From the NCBI GenBank assembly GCA_008694505.1, contig VZDJ01007753.1, forward strand, positions 21,820,696 to 21,884,695: a DNA stretch of 64,000 bases. Reading direction: 5' to 3'. The first letter of the stretch is position 1. Each line of letters opens with the position of its first letter. The notes under the pieces were generated by a model. The model saw only the letters and a list, made by a program, of their open reading frames with translations. It did no database searches and was not told the DNA's origin. Shown in pieces: positions 50,101 through 62,060 of this stretch. The DNA comes from Cyanoderma ruficeps. Lineage: Eukaryota > Chordata > Aves > Passeriformes > Timaliidae. The translations under genes and the position numbers were made by a program.

Positions 50101-53100
50101 CCTCTTGCTTGGAAAATGTAAATTCATTATCCTTGTTACCATTCAAGCCTATGTTAATGAGGTGCTAAAGTCTTGGTTAGACTGTTCCAAAGAGTGTATT
50201 TTCATGTATTTGGTGGAAACGAGAAATCTATTGCTGTATTTATTAATACATTGCATGATCTAAATATATTCTTTATCATCCCCAAACAAGACATTTTTGT
50301 GATTAACTGGTTTACTTTAAGTGCATTCTCTGAGTTTAAAAAAGAGAAGGGTTATCAACCAATCCAGAGAATATCATGAGTTGTTGCAGTCTCCGAAGTC
50401 TTTCACAGTAAACTTAAAGTCTAAACAATAAAAACAGATAAATAGAGGAAATGTCAAACTGAATTCTGGGTAATGATCAGATCAGCATGCTTTTATACAA
50501 TTTCCATCACTTTGAATTTTAAATCACCTTTTAAAGGGCACTAAAGCATTCGTGCAAATTAGTCTGCACTCCAATTAATGCACCCAACATGACAATAAGA
50601 CCAGTTTCAGCTTGGCTAAGCAGACCAGTCAACCAGGAGGATGTGACTTGAGGACTTGGAGAGCTTGTGCCTCCACCTTTTTTCCCTCTCTCTTCACAGC
50701 AGCTTAGGTCCAATTAGGCCAGTTAATCTGCCTAAAACCATTGGAAAGGAAGGATTTCTCTAATAAAGATGAAGCATAGTCTGAGAGGACATACAAATTA
50801 AGTCTACTCTTTTCAAAAGACAGAAAATTCCAAGATTTCCCTTAGCCATAGGTCTTAAAGAGGTATTTCTTTTGGTCAAGACCAAATGATTTTTCTCTAT
50901 GGGGATCTTAACTTCAAGACATCTTTCTGTGACATTTGTTAACATGTAAAATATTTCTCTTTTGTCTATTTATTTTTCATACTGTGCTCATTTTTGACAT
51001 CCATTAAATTTTATAAGACTAGACTGCAAGCAGTAGTGATGAGAAATGCCAGGTCAAATTACAAAAAAAATGTTCATAAATAGAAATGACTTTGTGTTTT
51101 TCAGTCAAGAAGTAAATAATACTTGCATGAATACATAGGTATTTGAGTAGCCTAATCTGAGATTTTGAAAAGGAAAATTGAAGGGGCTGAAAAACAACTT
51201 ATAAATACGTGCTTATATATAAAACACATTTTAAAAAGTTGAAACAAAATTCTTGCAAAATAGATAGACCATTTTACATAGCATTTAGCACATACATTTA
51301 AAAAAAAATGTTTAAAATAAAGTAAAAAATGCCTGTCCTGTTTATTCGTAGCACTGGTACATGGGAACTCCATTGTATACTTACAACACACTTTGAACTT
51401 ACTCAATTTTTTTCATTTCACTTATATAATTAGACTTAATTTTCTATATGTAAAATTCTGAGATGCATTTCAACAATATTAGATGAGAAATATTCGGTCA
51501 GATGCACAATAATTACATGTTGCTTTTGGAATTGCTTCCATTTCTCCTCAGAAAGTTTATGCTACCCTTGACTGCAGCATCCGCTTTTTTATATATTGGA
51601 GTAGGATTTGGGACAGGAGGGAGAAGTATTAGTGCCTCTAGTTCAACAACAGCATCTAAAGCATTAGTAACAATTTGAACTGCTCACGTACAAAAAAAAA
51701 AAATAGAAAATGCATTAAATATTTTTTAAATTAAAATGGTGAGACTGAAGAGTGTTTTTTGTTATCTAGAGCTAGAAGTTTTCCTATTTACCTTGGCAAC
51801 AAAATGTTAAGCCGCTTTATCACAAGCTTTTTTTGTTAAGAAATTTGTGATCACTTTCCTTTGGATCATTGGCTCTGACATAAATTTTGTTGGGGAACAT
51901 ACAAAATATTCTTTTTCAGCATCAGTGTTTTAAGGAAAACATTTTGTTCAAAACAAAACAGAAGATTTCTCACTGTCTCTTCTGACCAACACAAAAGACA
52001 CTAAATCACTGAGGTTTTGTGATGGGCTGTTTATTTCTTCACCATCTGTATTGTGCGAATTTTGTTGATATTCCATCCCACCTCTTTGTTCTGATGGCGA
52101 GAGGCAGTTCTGAGCATACTTGCATGCTTGCAAATAAACTGGCTGGCTGATCAGTTGGTCAACCTCTGGCTACCACAGTTCAACCCGATCCATACTCCTC
52201 AGAGTCACATTGAGAAGCCAGTTTCTCTGGCTGCTGTCTGAAGCTGGTTGTATATTCATTCAGCTGTGCCAGTGCAGATTGTTCTTTCATTTGGATCTAA
52301 GATTAATCTAAATATTTTAACTGAAAGGAGAAATCAATGGCATTGGCAAGCTATTTTTTATCAACAGGGCTGCACTTCAGCAACAACTTCCTTCTTTTGT
52401 GATAGTCCCAGTACAACAGAAAAGAGGCTAATAATCCTGCTGCCTTATAACTGCAGAGTTTATATTCTAAAAGAAATTCCAAGGTAGGCTAGACCCTATA
52501 AAATTCCACATACTTCCATATACCTGATTTTTAAGATCTGGAATTCCCCATCCTAGTGTGCCAACTATGCAAGTTCTGCATCTTGATTCATGGATTCAGT
52601 TGAGTGTGCTCCCACTTTTTTCACTCCACTTTTGTTTCACACCTTATTCAACTAAAAGCTTTGTTTGAAATAATGTCTGAGCAGCCACAAAGACACGTGA
52701 AGGTTGTAGATGAGAGAACACTGAGAAAGGACTTAGATTTAGAAAGCAAATTTTAGTTGTAGTCATTGAAACAGAGGAGTGAGCAAATACACTGGGAAAA
52801 GGAAAGTATCAGCACAAAGAAACAGGAGAAGAAAACTAATAATAAAAATGTACTACCAGAAAAGATGACTGAAAAGCTACAAAAAAAAGTCATATCAGAG
52901 ATAACAAAAGGGTAAATAAAATAAAAAAGAAGTATTGATTGTGATTGTGTAAAATCGGTAGTCTTAATTTGATTTTGCCATTTCCTTTAAATGATATTTA
53001 AATAAATATCATTTATCTAGGAATTCATATATATTTCAATTTTGCACACCTGTTGCAATCAGCAGAAGGGAAATCAATAGCATTTTCCATGAGAGAAGAA

Positions 53101-56100
53101 AGGATGAGTATGGGCAGGAGTGTGATAATACCGAATAAAATCTCAATTCAACCAAAAATATTTCCGTGCTCATTTAAAATTCAGTAGTCTTTTATGCTTT
53201 GCAGAAAGCATTTCTACATTCTTGGTAACAATCGATAGGTTGTTAATCCCTAGACCCAAAATTTGTTTTCAACTCCTTATTTTCTATTTCCTCAAGCTGT
53301 TTTATAGGATCCCATGTAAAATGTCATGTTACTCAGTGGGATAGGAATATTACAAAACCAGCCTAAAGGCTAATCTCCAAATTATCTATTGTTTGTTTTG
53401 CATTCTTTATTAACCCAACTTCCTTTTTCAGGTATTATTTAAATCAAAAAAAAAGTTAAAAGGATGTTACAGACAGCACTATATTCCTCATTGATCTTTA
53501 ATCTCTTATTCAGAGTCAGAGATAGAAAAATATTAAGTGAATCCATGCATTTTTCCATCAAAACCAGTAAGAAAATAATTAAAATAAGTAGAGGCCAAGC
53601 TGCCAAAACACACTTCAAGAATGACTGGGGGAATCAGATATGCACATGAAGTTCCAGAATCTGAGCAAAGCACCTACTGCACAATACATGATGGTGTAAC
53701 AGAAAATTTGCTTTAAAAATGAATGGAAGGACATGAAAGAAATACTTAGCAACTGCCACACATACACCTAATTACAAACAGAAACTGCTGCATGAAATGC
53801 AATTAAACTTTTTGATAGATCAAAGCATTCTTCTGCAATAAAAAGGAAATACTCTACTGTACATTTAAATAGCGTAACTGAATTCTACTACGGAATAGCA
53901 TGAATACCAAAAGACGAAATAATACAGGAGGTGTTATAAGATTTGCTTTGTGCTTCAAATACCACAAAAATGATGCACAATATCCTGTTCAACTAATAAA
54001 GAAAACCCCATCCCAAAAAATTTGGTAATTATCCTCTAAAATTTTTCATTAATATTTGGCGTTTATATTTTGCATTTGTGATCACTAAATTCTGTGTACA
54101 TTTACAAATAAAATGACTGGCATCAAGTACCAGTTCCCATTCAGGAAGAGGCTGCTATGTTTTCCAGAACACTCCTTCTCATTTTGGGGAAATCTGTGGT
54201 CTGGGCACAAGTCTCTGAATTGGGAGATTCTTCCATTTCAGGTTGATCTATTGGTTTGCTAAGCGCCACAGACAAGTTATCTGGTCTCTCTATTTTCAAT
54301 TGGTCATGACAGACCACTGGGAAAAGCAAGGAAGAAACCAACTCAGAGCTCCAGTTAAAAATCAATGGTAATGCTTCAGCAGAGTTGCTGAATAAATCCT
54401 TATTATTTTATCTAGAAGAAAATAATTCAATTACAGAGTACTTTCTTCTAAAACAGCTGGAGGATTTTGATAAAATAGAATTTAATATGGAAATGTATGA
54501 AGTACAGGAATGTTGGATGCAAAGAAGGTAGGATGACACAAGTTATTTGATTACAGAAGTCCTCTAAGCATTCATTGTGCTGAATAAAACTGATAAGAAA
54601 AAAAGGGCTAACTCACTTCGATCTGAGAAAACCACATCAGAAGGACTGTATTACAGCTTAAGGAAAGATTTAAAAGAATGAGCTCTACAAAAATTAAAAT
54701 CTCTTGCTGGAAGCAAGAGACTGATAGCATAATACCCATTTAAGGTGGAAGAGAATGTTGATACGTTTGCATGTAAATAGAAAAGGTTTTTACTGTTGCC
54801 ATTCTCTCCCTATCATATGTATATTTGTCAAATTACATGCTGCTGTAGATTTATAAAGTGAAAAAATTTTATATAACTCGTCACAAGAGGATTAGTAATG
54901 TTTGAGAAAAAAAATCCTACTCTAAACAGTATTTTTCATTTTCAACTCAAACACACTTAATTTCAGGTAGCCACGTGTACTGAAACACTATTTTGGTTAT
55001 GAAATTATGAAATTAGAGTAACTGCTATATCAAAACGAAGCAAAGTAAAATAATAAATAATTTTGGTTTAAAGGGAAAAATACTTTGTAAGTAATTATTC
55101 TCAGCTTGTAAGTGGTGTCTCTATAACCAACCAAGCATATAACAAGAAGATGAAGACGAGGCTTATTTTCACTTCATTTCACTTCTTTGTAATTGACAAG
55201 CTCTCACTGAGTGTCAACTTTAAAAGATGACAAATCCTAAATCTTATAGGACTCAATTCAATAGTTCACCTCTCTAAATGTTTGCAAATTAATCTACATT
55301 TTCAAATGAATCAGGCATGAAATATAAGGTGACATCTATATTACAAAAATATAAATTTCCTTGTCTTTTTTCAGCTTCCAAAGTAGCTTTAAAATATTCA
55401 GTTTATTAATAAAACGCATAGGAATATACAAATGCACAATATTCCCTATTTCACGAGTTTACCTTTCTGCTTTCCTGTTCTATTCCAGTATGCATTAGTT
55501 TCCTTATTCAATAATATACCTATTTTGTATTTGATACAGTGTCATAATTATACTTCAGCTACTTCAACTTACATAAACCGAAACACATGAAAGATGTGGC
55601 AATGGTGAAAAGACTAAAAAAGCTGAAAACCAAGAAATTAATAAATTTGGGGTTATGTTTTCTCGTTGTCCCAAAATGTTAGCCCATTTCCCACTATGAT
55701 CCTTCCCTTATTCAAGTTTGGTAATTAATTTGCTCCAAACAGTTGGATTCTGAGAAATCCGAAGCACCTTCTATTTTCTAGTTGTGTTCTGTGTTCTTTT
55801 TCTGACATATTTGGCCACTGAAGACATCATAACAGTGCAGCATTCTCCCTTAACTAACAGAAAGCTACAAAAGCCAATTTCTTTCTAAACTTAGACTTAT
55901 TTTTAATTCTACTCAGGGAAACTGAAGGAAATAAGACTTTTCAGCCAAGATGGGGAGCAGTTGCAGAACTACTTAGTTGTAGTAATTAACTACAACTGTA
56001 GTAGTTGTATTAACTACTAATAAGTTGCACAAATTAGGTGTCTCAGTAAGTAGATAAAAATTTAGCTCAGCCCTCTCTTGGAGAGTTGATACACAATCAT

Positions 56101-57349
56101 ACTTCTCACTGCTCACACATTCTTGATCCACTGCATTTCTCTTTGAAACAGGAACTGTACCTGTTGTAGCTATTCTTCAGTTACAAAGGCTATTCCCGTC
56201 TCTTGCCTAAGGACCAGCTCTCCCTGTCTATGGTTACTACATTAAATTATAACAGATCACCATTTTGAGCTAGAACATAAGCTTTTAAATGTAAAATCAA
56301 TAAAAATAATGATTTAATTTAAACTATATGTTGCAAAACCTTTTCCTCTTGTTTTTAAAATTTAAAACAGGTCATGAAACAAATTTGTCAAACATTTTGC
56401 TAAGTATTTCAAAAACCCTAGCANCACAATGGAATATTTTTGTCTATGCCTGTAGTGCATTAATTATCTAAAAACTAAAAGGCATATTGTAACTTCACAC
56501 AGCATTGTGGAAACTAGGAACATATGGTTGAATGGAAAGTTCCTATATCATATATTGTTTGATAATTACTTCATTTCTCCTTACAGTTATCCATTCAAAC
56601 ATTAAATTTTGTCTCAAAAATAGGTTCACTAACTTTTTGCACCTGAGACCTACTATAGTTGTTACCTACTTTTAAATACTCTATTTGCTTCTCTTAGCAA
56701 GTGGAGGATGATGAAAGGGAAATACTACCATGCAAAACAGAATGTGAACACGTCCAGAGAAATTACTGTAAAGGAAGCTGAAGTCAAGGATCCTTTATAC
56801 TTCTATTTCTATTTTACATTAAAAAGAATAAGAAGACATGGAGCATAGAGCTACTTTTTCTGTAGGAACAAACCCTCAAATTTCCCCTTTTCAACATGAG
56901 GCTCTTAGGAGTCCTGTTCCCAGCAGATACCCAGCATGTACTGAAAATCATCACTGCAGCAACCATTCCTGTCTGCAACAAAATTAAGGGCAGATGTGGA
57001 CAGATATAGAGGCATATTTCAGGTGCTTTTGCTTCTGTCTTCTACAGTGATCTTTCATAGACTAATCTTCAAGGCATTTTCTCTGTCAGAAATAAATGAA
57101 CAGGTCAGTTCTTTTCCTCTCCCACTGCTCCTTTTTTTCTGCCTCCTTCCTTCACAAACTTTCTAATTCATCCATCCTCTTTTTTATTGTGAAAAATCCC
57201 TATCAAATTCATTTATATCCATCACTTTTTTACGTCTTCTCTCATGTTTTGCTGTGGTATGTCAGCTGTACTGAGTCTTAAGAGATTTTAGAGACATTCT
57301 ATCAGTCACTTTATCATCAGATTCTTACTAACCCTGTATCTGCTCTTCA
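47196..57349. other. Long non-coding stretch, no gene seen
   Basis: Frames do not exceed about 105 codons and none is recognisable. The patch at about 47200-47600 is richer in G and C and could be an undescribed old repeat. Two adjacent perfect palindromes lie at 55975-56019. A single ambiguous base is at 56424. The remaining sequence looks like unique AT-rich DNA. Confidence 0.6.
55975..56019. repeat. Two adjacent perfect palindromes (cruciform-prone)
   Basis: The first (55975-55997) has nine-base arms AGTTGTAGT/ACTACAACT around AATTA. The second (55999-56019) has eight-base arms TAGTAGTT/AACTACTA around GTATT. One base separates them, and their sequences are related, so one may have arisen from the other by duplication or template switching. 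Confidence 0.85.
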
Positions 57350-57560
57350 GTGTGCCAGTATCAAAAGCCATCTTGATGTCCAAGCAGATTATATTTGTTG
57401 CTTCACCCCTGTCAGCTCTCATTGTCACATCCTCAAACAAGTTAATAGCATTTGACAAGCATGGCTTCCCCTTTATAAATGTCCTGGTTGTCTTTGACCA
57501 GTCTGCACCTGTCCAAGTGTTCTCCTATTTTGTCCCTAATCAATGACCCTAGAATTTCTC
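57350..57560 (-). mobile_element. CR1-clade LINE fragment, reverse-transcriptase motif A region
   Basis: The minus strand translates without a stop across about 50 codons. It gives FIKGKPCLSN, corresponding to the family's FTKGKSCLTN, then AINLFEDVT, and CLDIKMAFDT, corresponding to the YLDFSKAFDT of motif A. The first catalytic aspartate (LD) is present, while the SK before AFD has become KM. Only this part of the reverse transcriptase is recognisable; both ends fade into unassigned sequence, so the boundaries are approximate. The fragment is old, and its frame intactness over this short span may be chance. Confidence 0.82.
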
Positions 57561-59964
57561 CCAGTTCCCTTCAGTGTTTATACACTGAAATGTTCAGTTC
57601 ACTCACTCTCAAGCTTGAGAATCTTGCTCTGAAAAATTAGGAATTGCAAGTATCCTTCAGTACAGCATTTCTAACGTGTACATGCATATGTATTTATATC
57701 AATCACTGCCATAACATTCCACAATGTAAAAAGATCTCATTTCAAGTGAAAAATAGAAATATTATGTACCAGCTTTCCAGAGAACGAAGAGAGCACCCCT
57801 ATAAAGGAGACAGTGAAACAAATCCTTTATGCCCAAATCACTGAACTATCCTGTCACTGTAAATCCTTGTCATTTGGATGGGTGCAGAAAGGACAACTTT
57901 GAAGATGCTCTCTGATTTCTGATGCAATAGGTAGTGGATAACTTTTAGCAAGAAAATAAGCTATATCCATTTCAAAATGCAACTACTTTAAAATATTTTA
58001 ATAATGCTGAATTGAATCATGTTTATTGATTTCTCAGGCTTTGGTAGGTATTTCAGGAATATATTCTATTGTATATTTTACAAGGCTCAAATTCCCCATC
58101 TTTCTGCAGGGCTATCTCATTAGGAGTGCATGAAATTAATTTTTTAGGTAAAACAATGCCCTTAATAGTAAGTGTCTGAACTTCAGTGCATGGGTGGACC
58201 ATAAACCATACTTGTGAAATTCTGCAAGTCTAAAATTCAGTATTTGCAGTGCCAGTGACATTCCCATAGTGTTAAAACTCATAAGACAAAAACACCAGTA
58301 AAGATTAAAATATTCACCTTATTTCACTGATAAGAAGGAGTCACTGTCCCCTTTTCCAGTTGTACTGCATTTCTAGTTACAGAAGTAAACTTTCTGGCAA
58401 AATGACATCTGAATGGTGTATGCGCTAATTTTAAATGATCAAATAACTCCTTCATTGTTACTCCTTTTAATCTCAGCCAAAACTTCTTGCCACTCACACT
58501 GGAAGAAATAAATTAGAGATGAACTCAAATATTTCTTTGAAGCAGTGTACAGAGAAAACAAAAAGGTATATTTCTGTTCCATGTCTCTTCAGGCAGCACC
58601 AAGTCTTAAAATATTTCTCACTGCTTTAACATAACCCAAATAACAGGTCACCTCCATTAAGTTTTTCAATGTCCATTTAGCCCCATGTTTTTTCAAGCTG
58701 CATATCTTCTTCTCCATGACCCAGGAAAATCTCAAGATGCTTTCTTTTTGGAGGTTTTTTTGGGGTTTGTTTGGTTGGTTGGTTGGTTTTGGTGGGTTTT
58801 TTNNNNNNNNNNNNNNNNNNNNNNNNNNNNNNNTTTTTTTTTTTTTTTTTTTTTGTAATTGCCTCCAGGGGATTTTTGCCCAGTATTGTTTAAATGGACA
58901 GTGGCCCTTGATATGAGACATCCCTGGAACACTGAAAGGGAGTAACCACACTAACTTGAGATAACCTCCCAGGAAATAGCTAACTTCCATCCTCTTTTCT
59001 AAAGAGTGCCAGTCCACCTTCTGATCTTGCAGAGAGGCTTTTAAGTAAATTTTTAGACCTATGGTACTGGCTTAATAATATGCTATCTTGTAATAACACT
59101 CTAAATTTTATTTATTATGGCCTGCTACCACCTATTTAGATTATTATAGAACTTTGTAGAAGAATGTGAATGACCTCCCGAAGGCTGTGCTAGACCCCGT
59201 CTGTGATTAGGTAGCTAACTTAATCCTCAGTATAATAACTCATTTTCCCTTTGCGTACAGCAGTAGGCAGGGTTTGACATACTGTGAAGAAAAAGGATGC
59301 TTATTCTTCAATGCCATTTTGATTGCCTTCTGTTTCTGCCAAAGATTCTTTCCCTAACAAGTAAAAAAACTTCAGTCACATTCGAGGTACTCAGAATTAG
59401 CTGTCATGGTCAGAAGGAACAGGAAAATTTACATAGAGAGGCAAAAATCTCAGGTCTTCAAGAAACAGTTTGAGCATTAAAAATTGCCTGCACAGGTTAT
59501 GGCCATAAGAAGCAGGTTTTCTTGAAGGAGAAGCACTTCATAAGCCAGTTCCTTATTGCTTCTTTGCTGTGAATACCAGTCCAGACAACTTCATTGTCAA
59601 ATTCTGTTGAAGGTGATGACCTTGAGCTAAGAATAGCTCAAAGAGAAGTTACAAATATCACGTGACAAGTGCTTTTTGTAAAAAAAAAAACATTTTGGCA
59701 GTCTATCATTCCTCTACCGAAAAAGAGTATATTTTTTCTTTATTATATGAGCTCTTACTTACATAAATTTATAATCAGCTCAAATAATCAGATGAACTAA
59801 CTCTAGAATACTGAAAAAATAGAGTAAAGTGCATCCAGAAAATTGTAAGAGGTCATCTGTAGTACACTATACATAAAGTATGCAAAGGAAAGTTTATGTC
59901 CATAGGATAGGACCATACTTGGATAGACTCTCCCTTGTTCCATCTTTTGTTCTCTAGTATACTT
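57561..59964. other. Non-coding stretch, no gene seen
   Basis: No gene was recognised. A 142-codon minus-strand frame at 58589-59017 exists only because it reads through the N gap and poly(T) tract, and is not credible. The T/G tract and gap are listed separately. Confidence 0.6.
58744..58854. repeat. T/G low-complexity tract with 31-base gap and poly(T)
   Basis: GGTTT and GGTT units (including three GGTT near 58772-58786) run into N at 58803-58833, then T at 58834-58854. The gap is probably a sequencing failure in the homopolymer, so the real length is unknown. Confidence 0.93.
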
Positions 59965-60226
59965 GAATAGATTCAAGGATGGGGCATCCACAGCTTCTCT
60001 GAGCAACCTGTTCCAGTGTTTCATTATCCTCACAGTGAAGAATTTCTTCCTAATATCTAATCTAATGCTGATCTTTTTCAGTTTAAAGCCATTTCTGCTT
60101 GTCCTGTTACTACACAACTGTGTCAAAAGTCCCTCTCCAGGTCCCCTTTAACTACTGGAAAGCTGCTATTAAAGTATCCCCAGAGTCTTCTCCAGCCTGA
60201 GTAACCCCAGCTCTCTCAGCTGAACA
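59965..60226 (-). mobile_element. CR1 LINE fragment with ORF2 C-terminus in frame
   Basis: On the minus strand the frame reads RLDIRKKFFTVRIMKHWNRL and then LREAVDAPSL, which is the characteristic end of CR1 ORF2 (family pattern RLDIRKKFFTxRVVKHWNRLPxEVVDAPSLExFK). Upstream, at the right, the reverse-complement landmarks CTCCAGCCTGAGTAACCCCA and CTCTCTCAGC fit the same element. The extreme 3' tail is missing at the left, so the copy lost both ends. It is better preserved than the copies at 13715 and 46714. Confidence 0.92.
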
Positions 60227-61275
60227 TTTTCAATGTTCAAAAAATCTGTAAGACCTACTTATCTGTTCTTCAGGAATGCTAAAGTAATTATGTTTTATAT
60301 TCTTGGCAACGCATAGCAAAATGTGTAGTGATAGAGATATAATAGGATACAATGTTTTAAACGATTTAGTGGTTTTCAAAAACAAAATCAGATGAGTTCA
60401 AAATTAGTTACATGGTGTTAAAGATCACATTTTCAGAGGAATTTGTTAAATCTTACTTTCTGTTATATTTCTTTCTATAAATTGTAGTCTTCATTTTTGA
60501 TTTCAGACTTCAGAAATTATGCATAGCATTTTTACTTCAATGAACATTTTTGTGTTTCTACCATTTTTTGACCAATTGCTCTTCCCTTGGTAGTTTTACT
60601 ATTCCAGCAACAATTCCTTTTTCAGAGTAATCAGTAGAGCAGTAAAGCAGAGTATTAGCTTTAGTCTCAATTTCCTTGACAGTTCTCTGCCTTTCCTTTT
60701 AACTCCTGAATACTTTAAACCACATCAGTAAACATTAAAAAATAAATACTGAATTTTTAAGTTATGTTTCTTATGTACAGAAGAAGTCTGTTTAGAGATA
60801 CATTTTGCCTCTTTTTTGGGTGATTTGGAAATCTAATAGCTCATTTTTGCTGTTAAAGATTATGAAATAACTTTCAATGAAAGAACAGTGTTGCTCTAAA
60901 TTTTTAAGTGCTTGTTTGAAAGAGTGAAAGAATCAGACCTGCTCAATGAAATAGCTACACAAATCATTTAGCACTGATGAAACAACAGCAAATGTTTAAT
61001 CCAGTGTCATCTGTAAAGCATTTTTTGATTTTTTTCCAGTAAATATTTAACTGAATTAGTCAAGTAAAAATAAAACTAACACACCACCTCCTAGTGTCAA
61101 TTAGAAGCAGCTTGCAAAACTATTTTCTCTTTGAAGATTAGATTGACTACACATAGCAATGCTCAAGTAACCCACACGTTGTCAAAGACCCAGTCACCGT
61201 CATCTAAAGAATTATGAAAAATATTAACTGATTCTAACCATTGGTAAAAATCATAATGTTTGTAAGTCGATAAAG
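60227..61275. other. Unique AT-rich non-coding DNA
   Basis: About 1 kb without a recognisable repeat or frame. A CCACCTCCTAGTGTCA sequence at 61085-61100 weakly resembles the core of a CTCF site. Confidence 0.6.
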
Positions 61276-61431
61276 TAGTGAATGCCCCACCCCTGGAAAT
61301 TTTCAAGGTCAGGGTGGGTGGGGCCTGGAACAAGCTGCTCTAGTGGGTGCCATCTCTGCCCATGGTGGGACATTTAGAGCTAGATGATCTTCAAGGTCAC
61401 TTCCAACCCAAATCTTTCAATGATTCTGTGA
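61276..61431 (+). mobile_element. CR1 LINE 3'-end fragment
   Basis: It carries the classic plus-strand CR1 order: CCCCTGGAAATTTTCAAGGT, GGGGCCTGGAACAAGCTGCT, TAGTGGGTGCC, CTGCCCATGG, GAGCTAGATGATCTTCAAGG, TTCCAACCCAAA and a tail of TTCAATGATTCTGTGA. The peptide HLELDDLQGHFQPKSFNDS corresponds to the family's ELDDLxGxFQPKPFYDS end. It is 5'-truncated, as usual. Confidence 0.95.
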
Positions 61432-61957
61432 AAATTAGGGGGGAAAAAAAAGAAATACTATCAAGACCCAATTATGCAAACTTTTATGTGATCCTAAAAA
61501 CTTTCAAGGAACAATGTAAAATCCATAACTATGATAGTTCAAGGCCTACTGCAAAATAATGTGTTAATGGGATTCACTGGCCTTTATAAACATTACAGCA
61601 CAATTACAGAAAGCCCAAATACATATATAGAACTCACCACAGTTACAGCTGATTAAAAACAAAGGAAGGAATGGAGATTGCCTAATAGCTTAAATTGAAA
61701 ATTTTTAATTTGAGAATTTAAATTTAGATCCTTCATGTGCAAATTAAAATGTATGTAACACATAACACCAAAATATGAGCCATTATAACTCTTTCCTACT
61801 ATTACATCCGCAAATGTAGACTGTACACCAATGTTCAGCAAGGAAAAGAAAAAATATTTCCACGATACGTCAGTCCGACTCAAAACACAACACGAGTATT
61901 CATGGCAACATGTAAACCATCTAATTTTTTTTCTTAGAGGAAAAATACTCTCAGGCA

Positions 61958-62060
61958 CATGATGTGACTCTTGGAGGTGGCCCTGTGCAGGGCCAGGAGT
62001 TGCATTAAATGATCCTTATGGAGCCCTTTCAAGTCAGAATATTCTGTGATTGTGTGATTT
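61958..62060 (+). mobile_element. CR1 LINE 3'-end fragment, different subfamily
   Basis: GACTCTTGGAGGTGGCCCTG, CAGGGCCAGGAGTTGCATTA, ATGATCCTTATGG and ATATTCTGTGATTGTGTGAT follow the order of the CR1 subfamilies whose 3' end reads GGGCCAGGAGTTGGAC and ends in ATTCTGTGATTCTGTGA. It is short and strongly 5'-truncated. It lies only about 530 bp from the preceding CR1 copy in the same orientation, but its 3' sequence differs. Confidence 0.92.

Noticed and set aside
58589..59017. 142-codon minus-strand frame
   Set aside because: It reads through 31 unknown bases and a poly(T) tract, so its continuity is an artefact.
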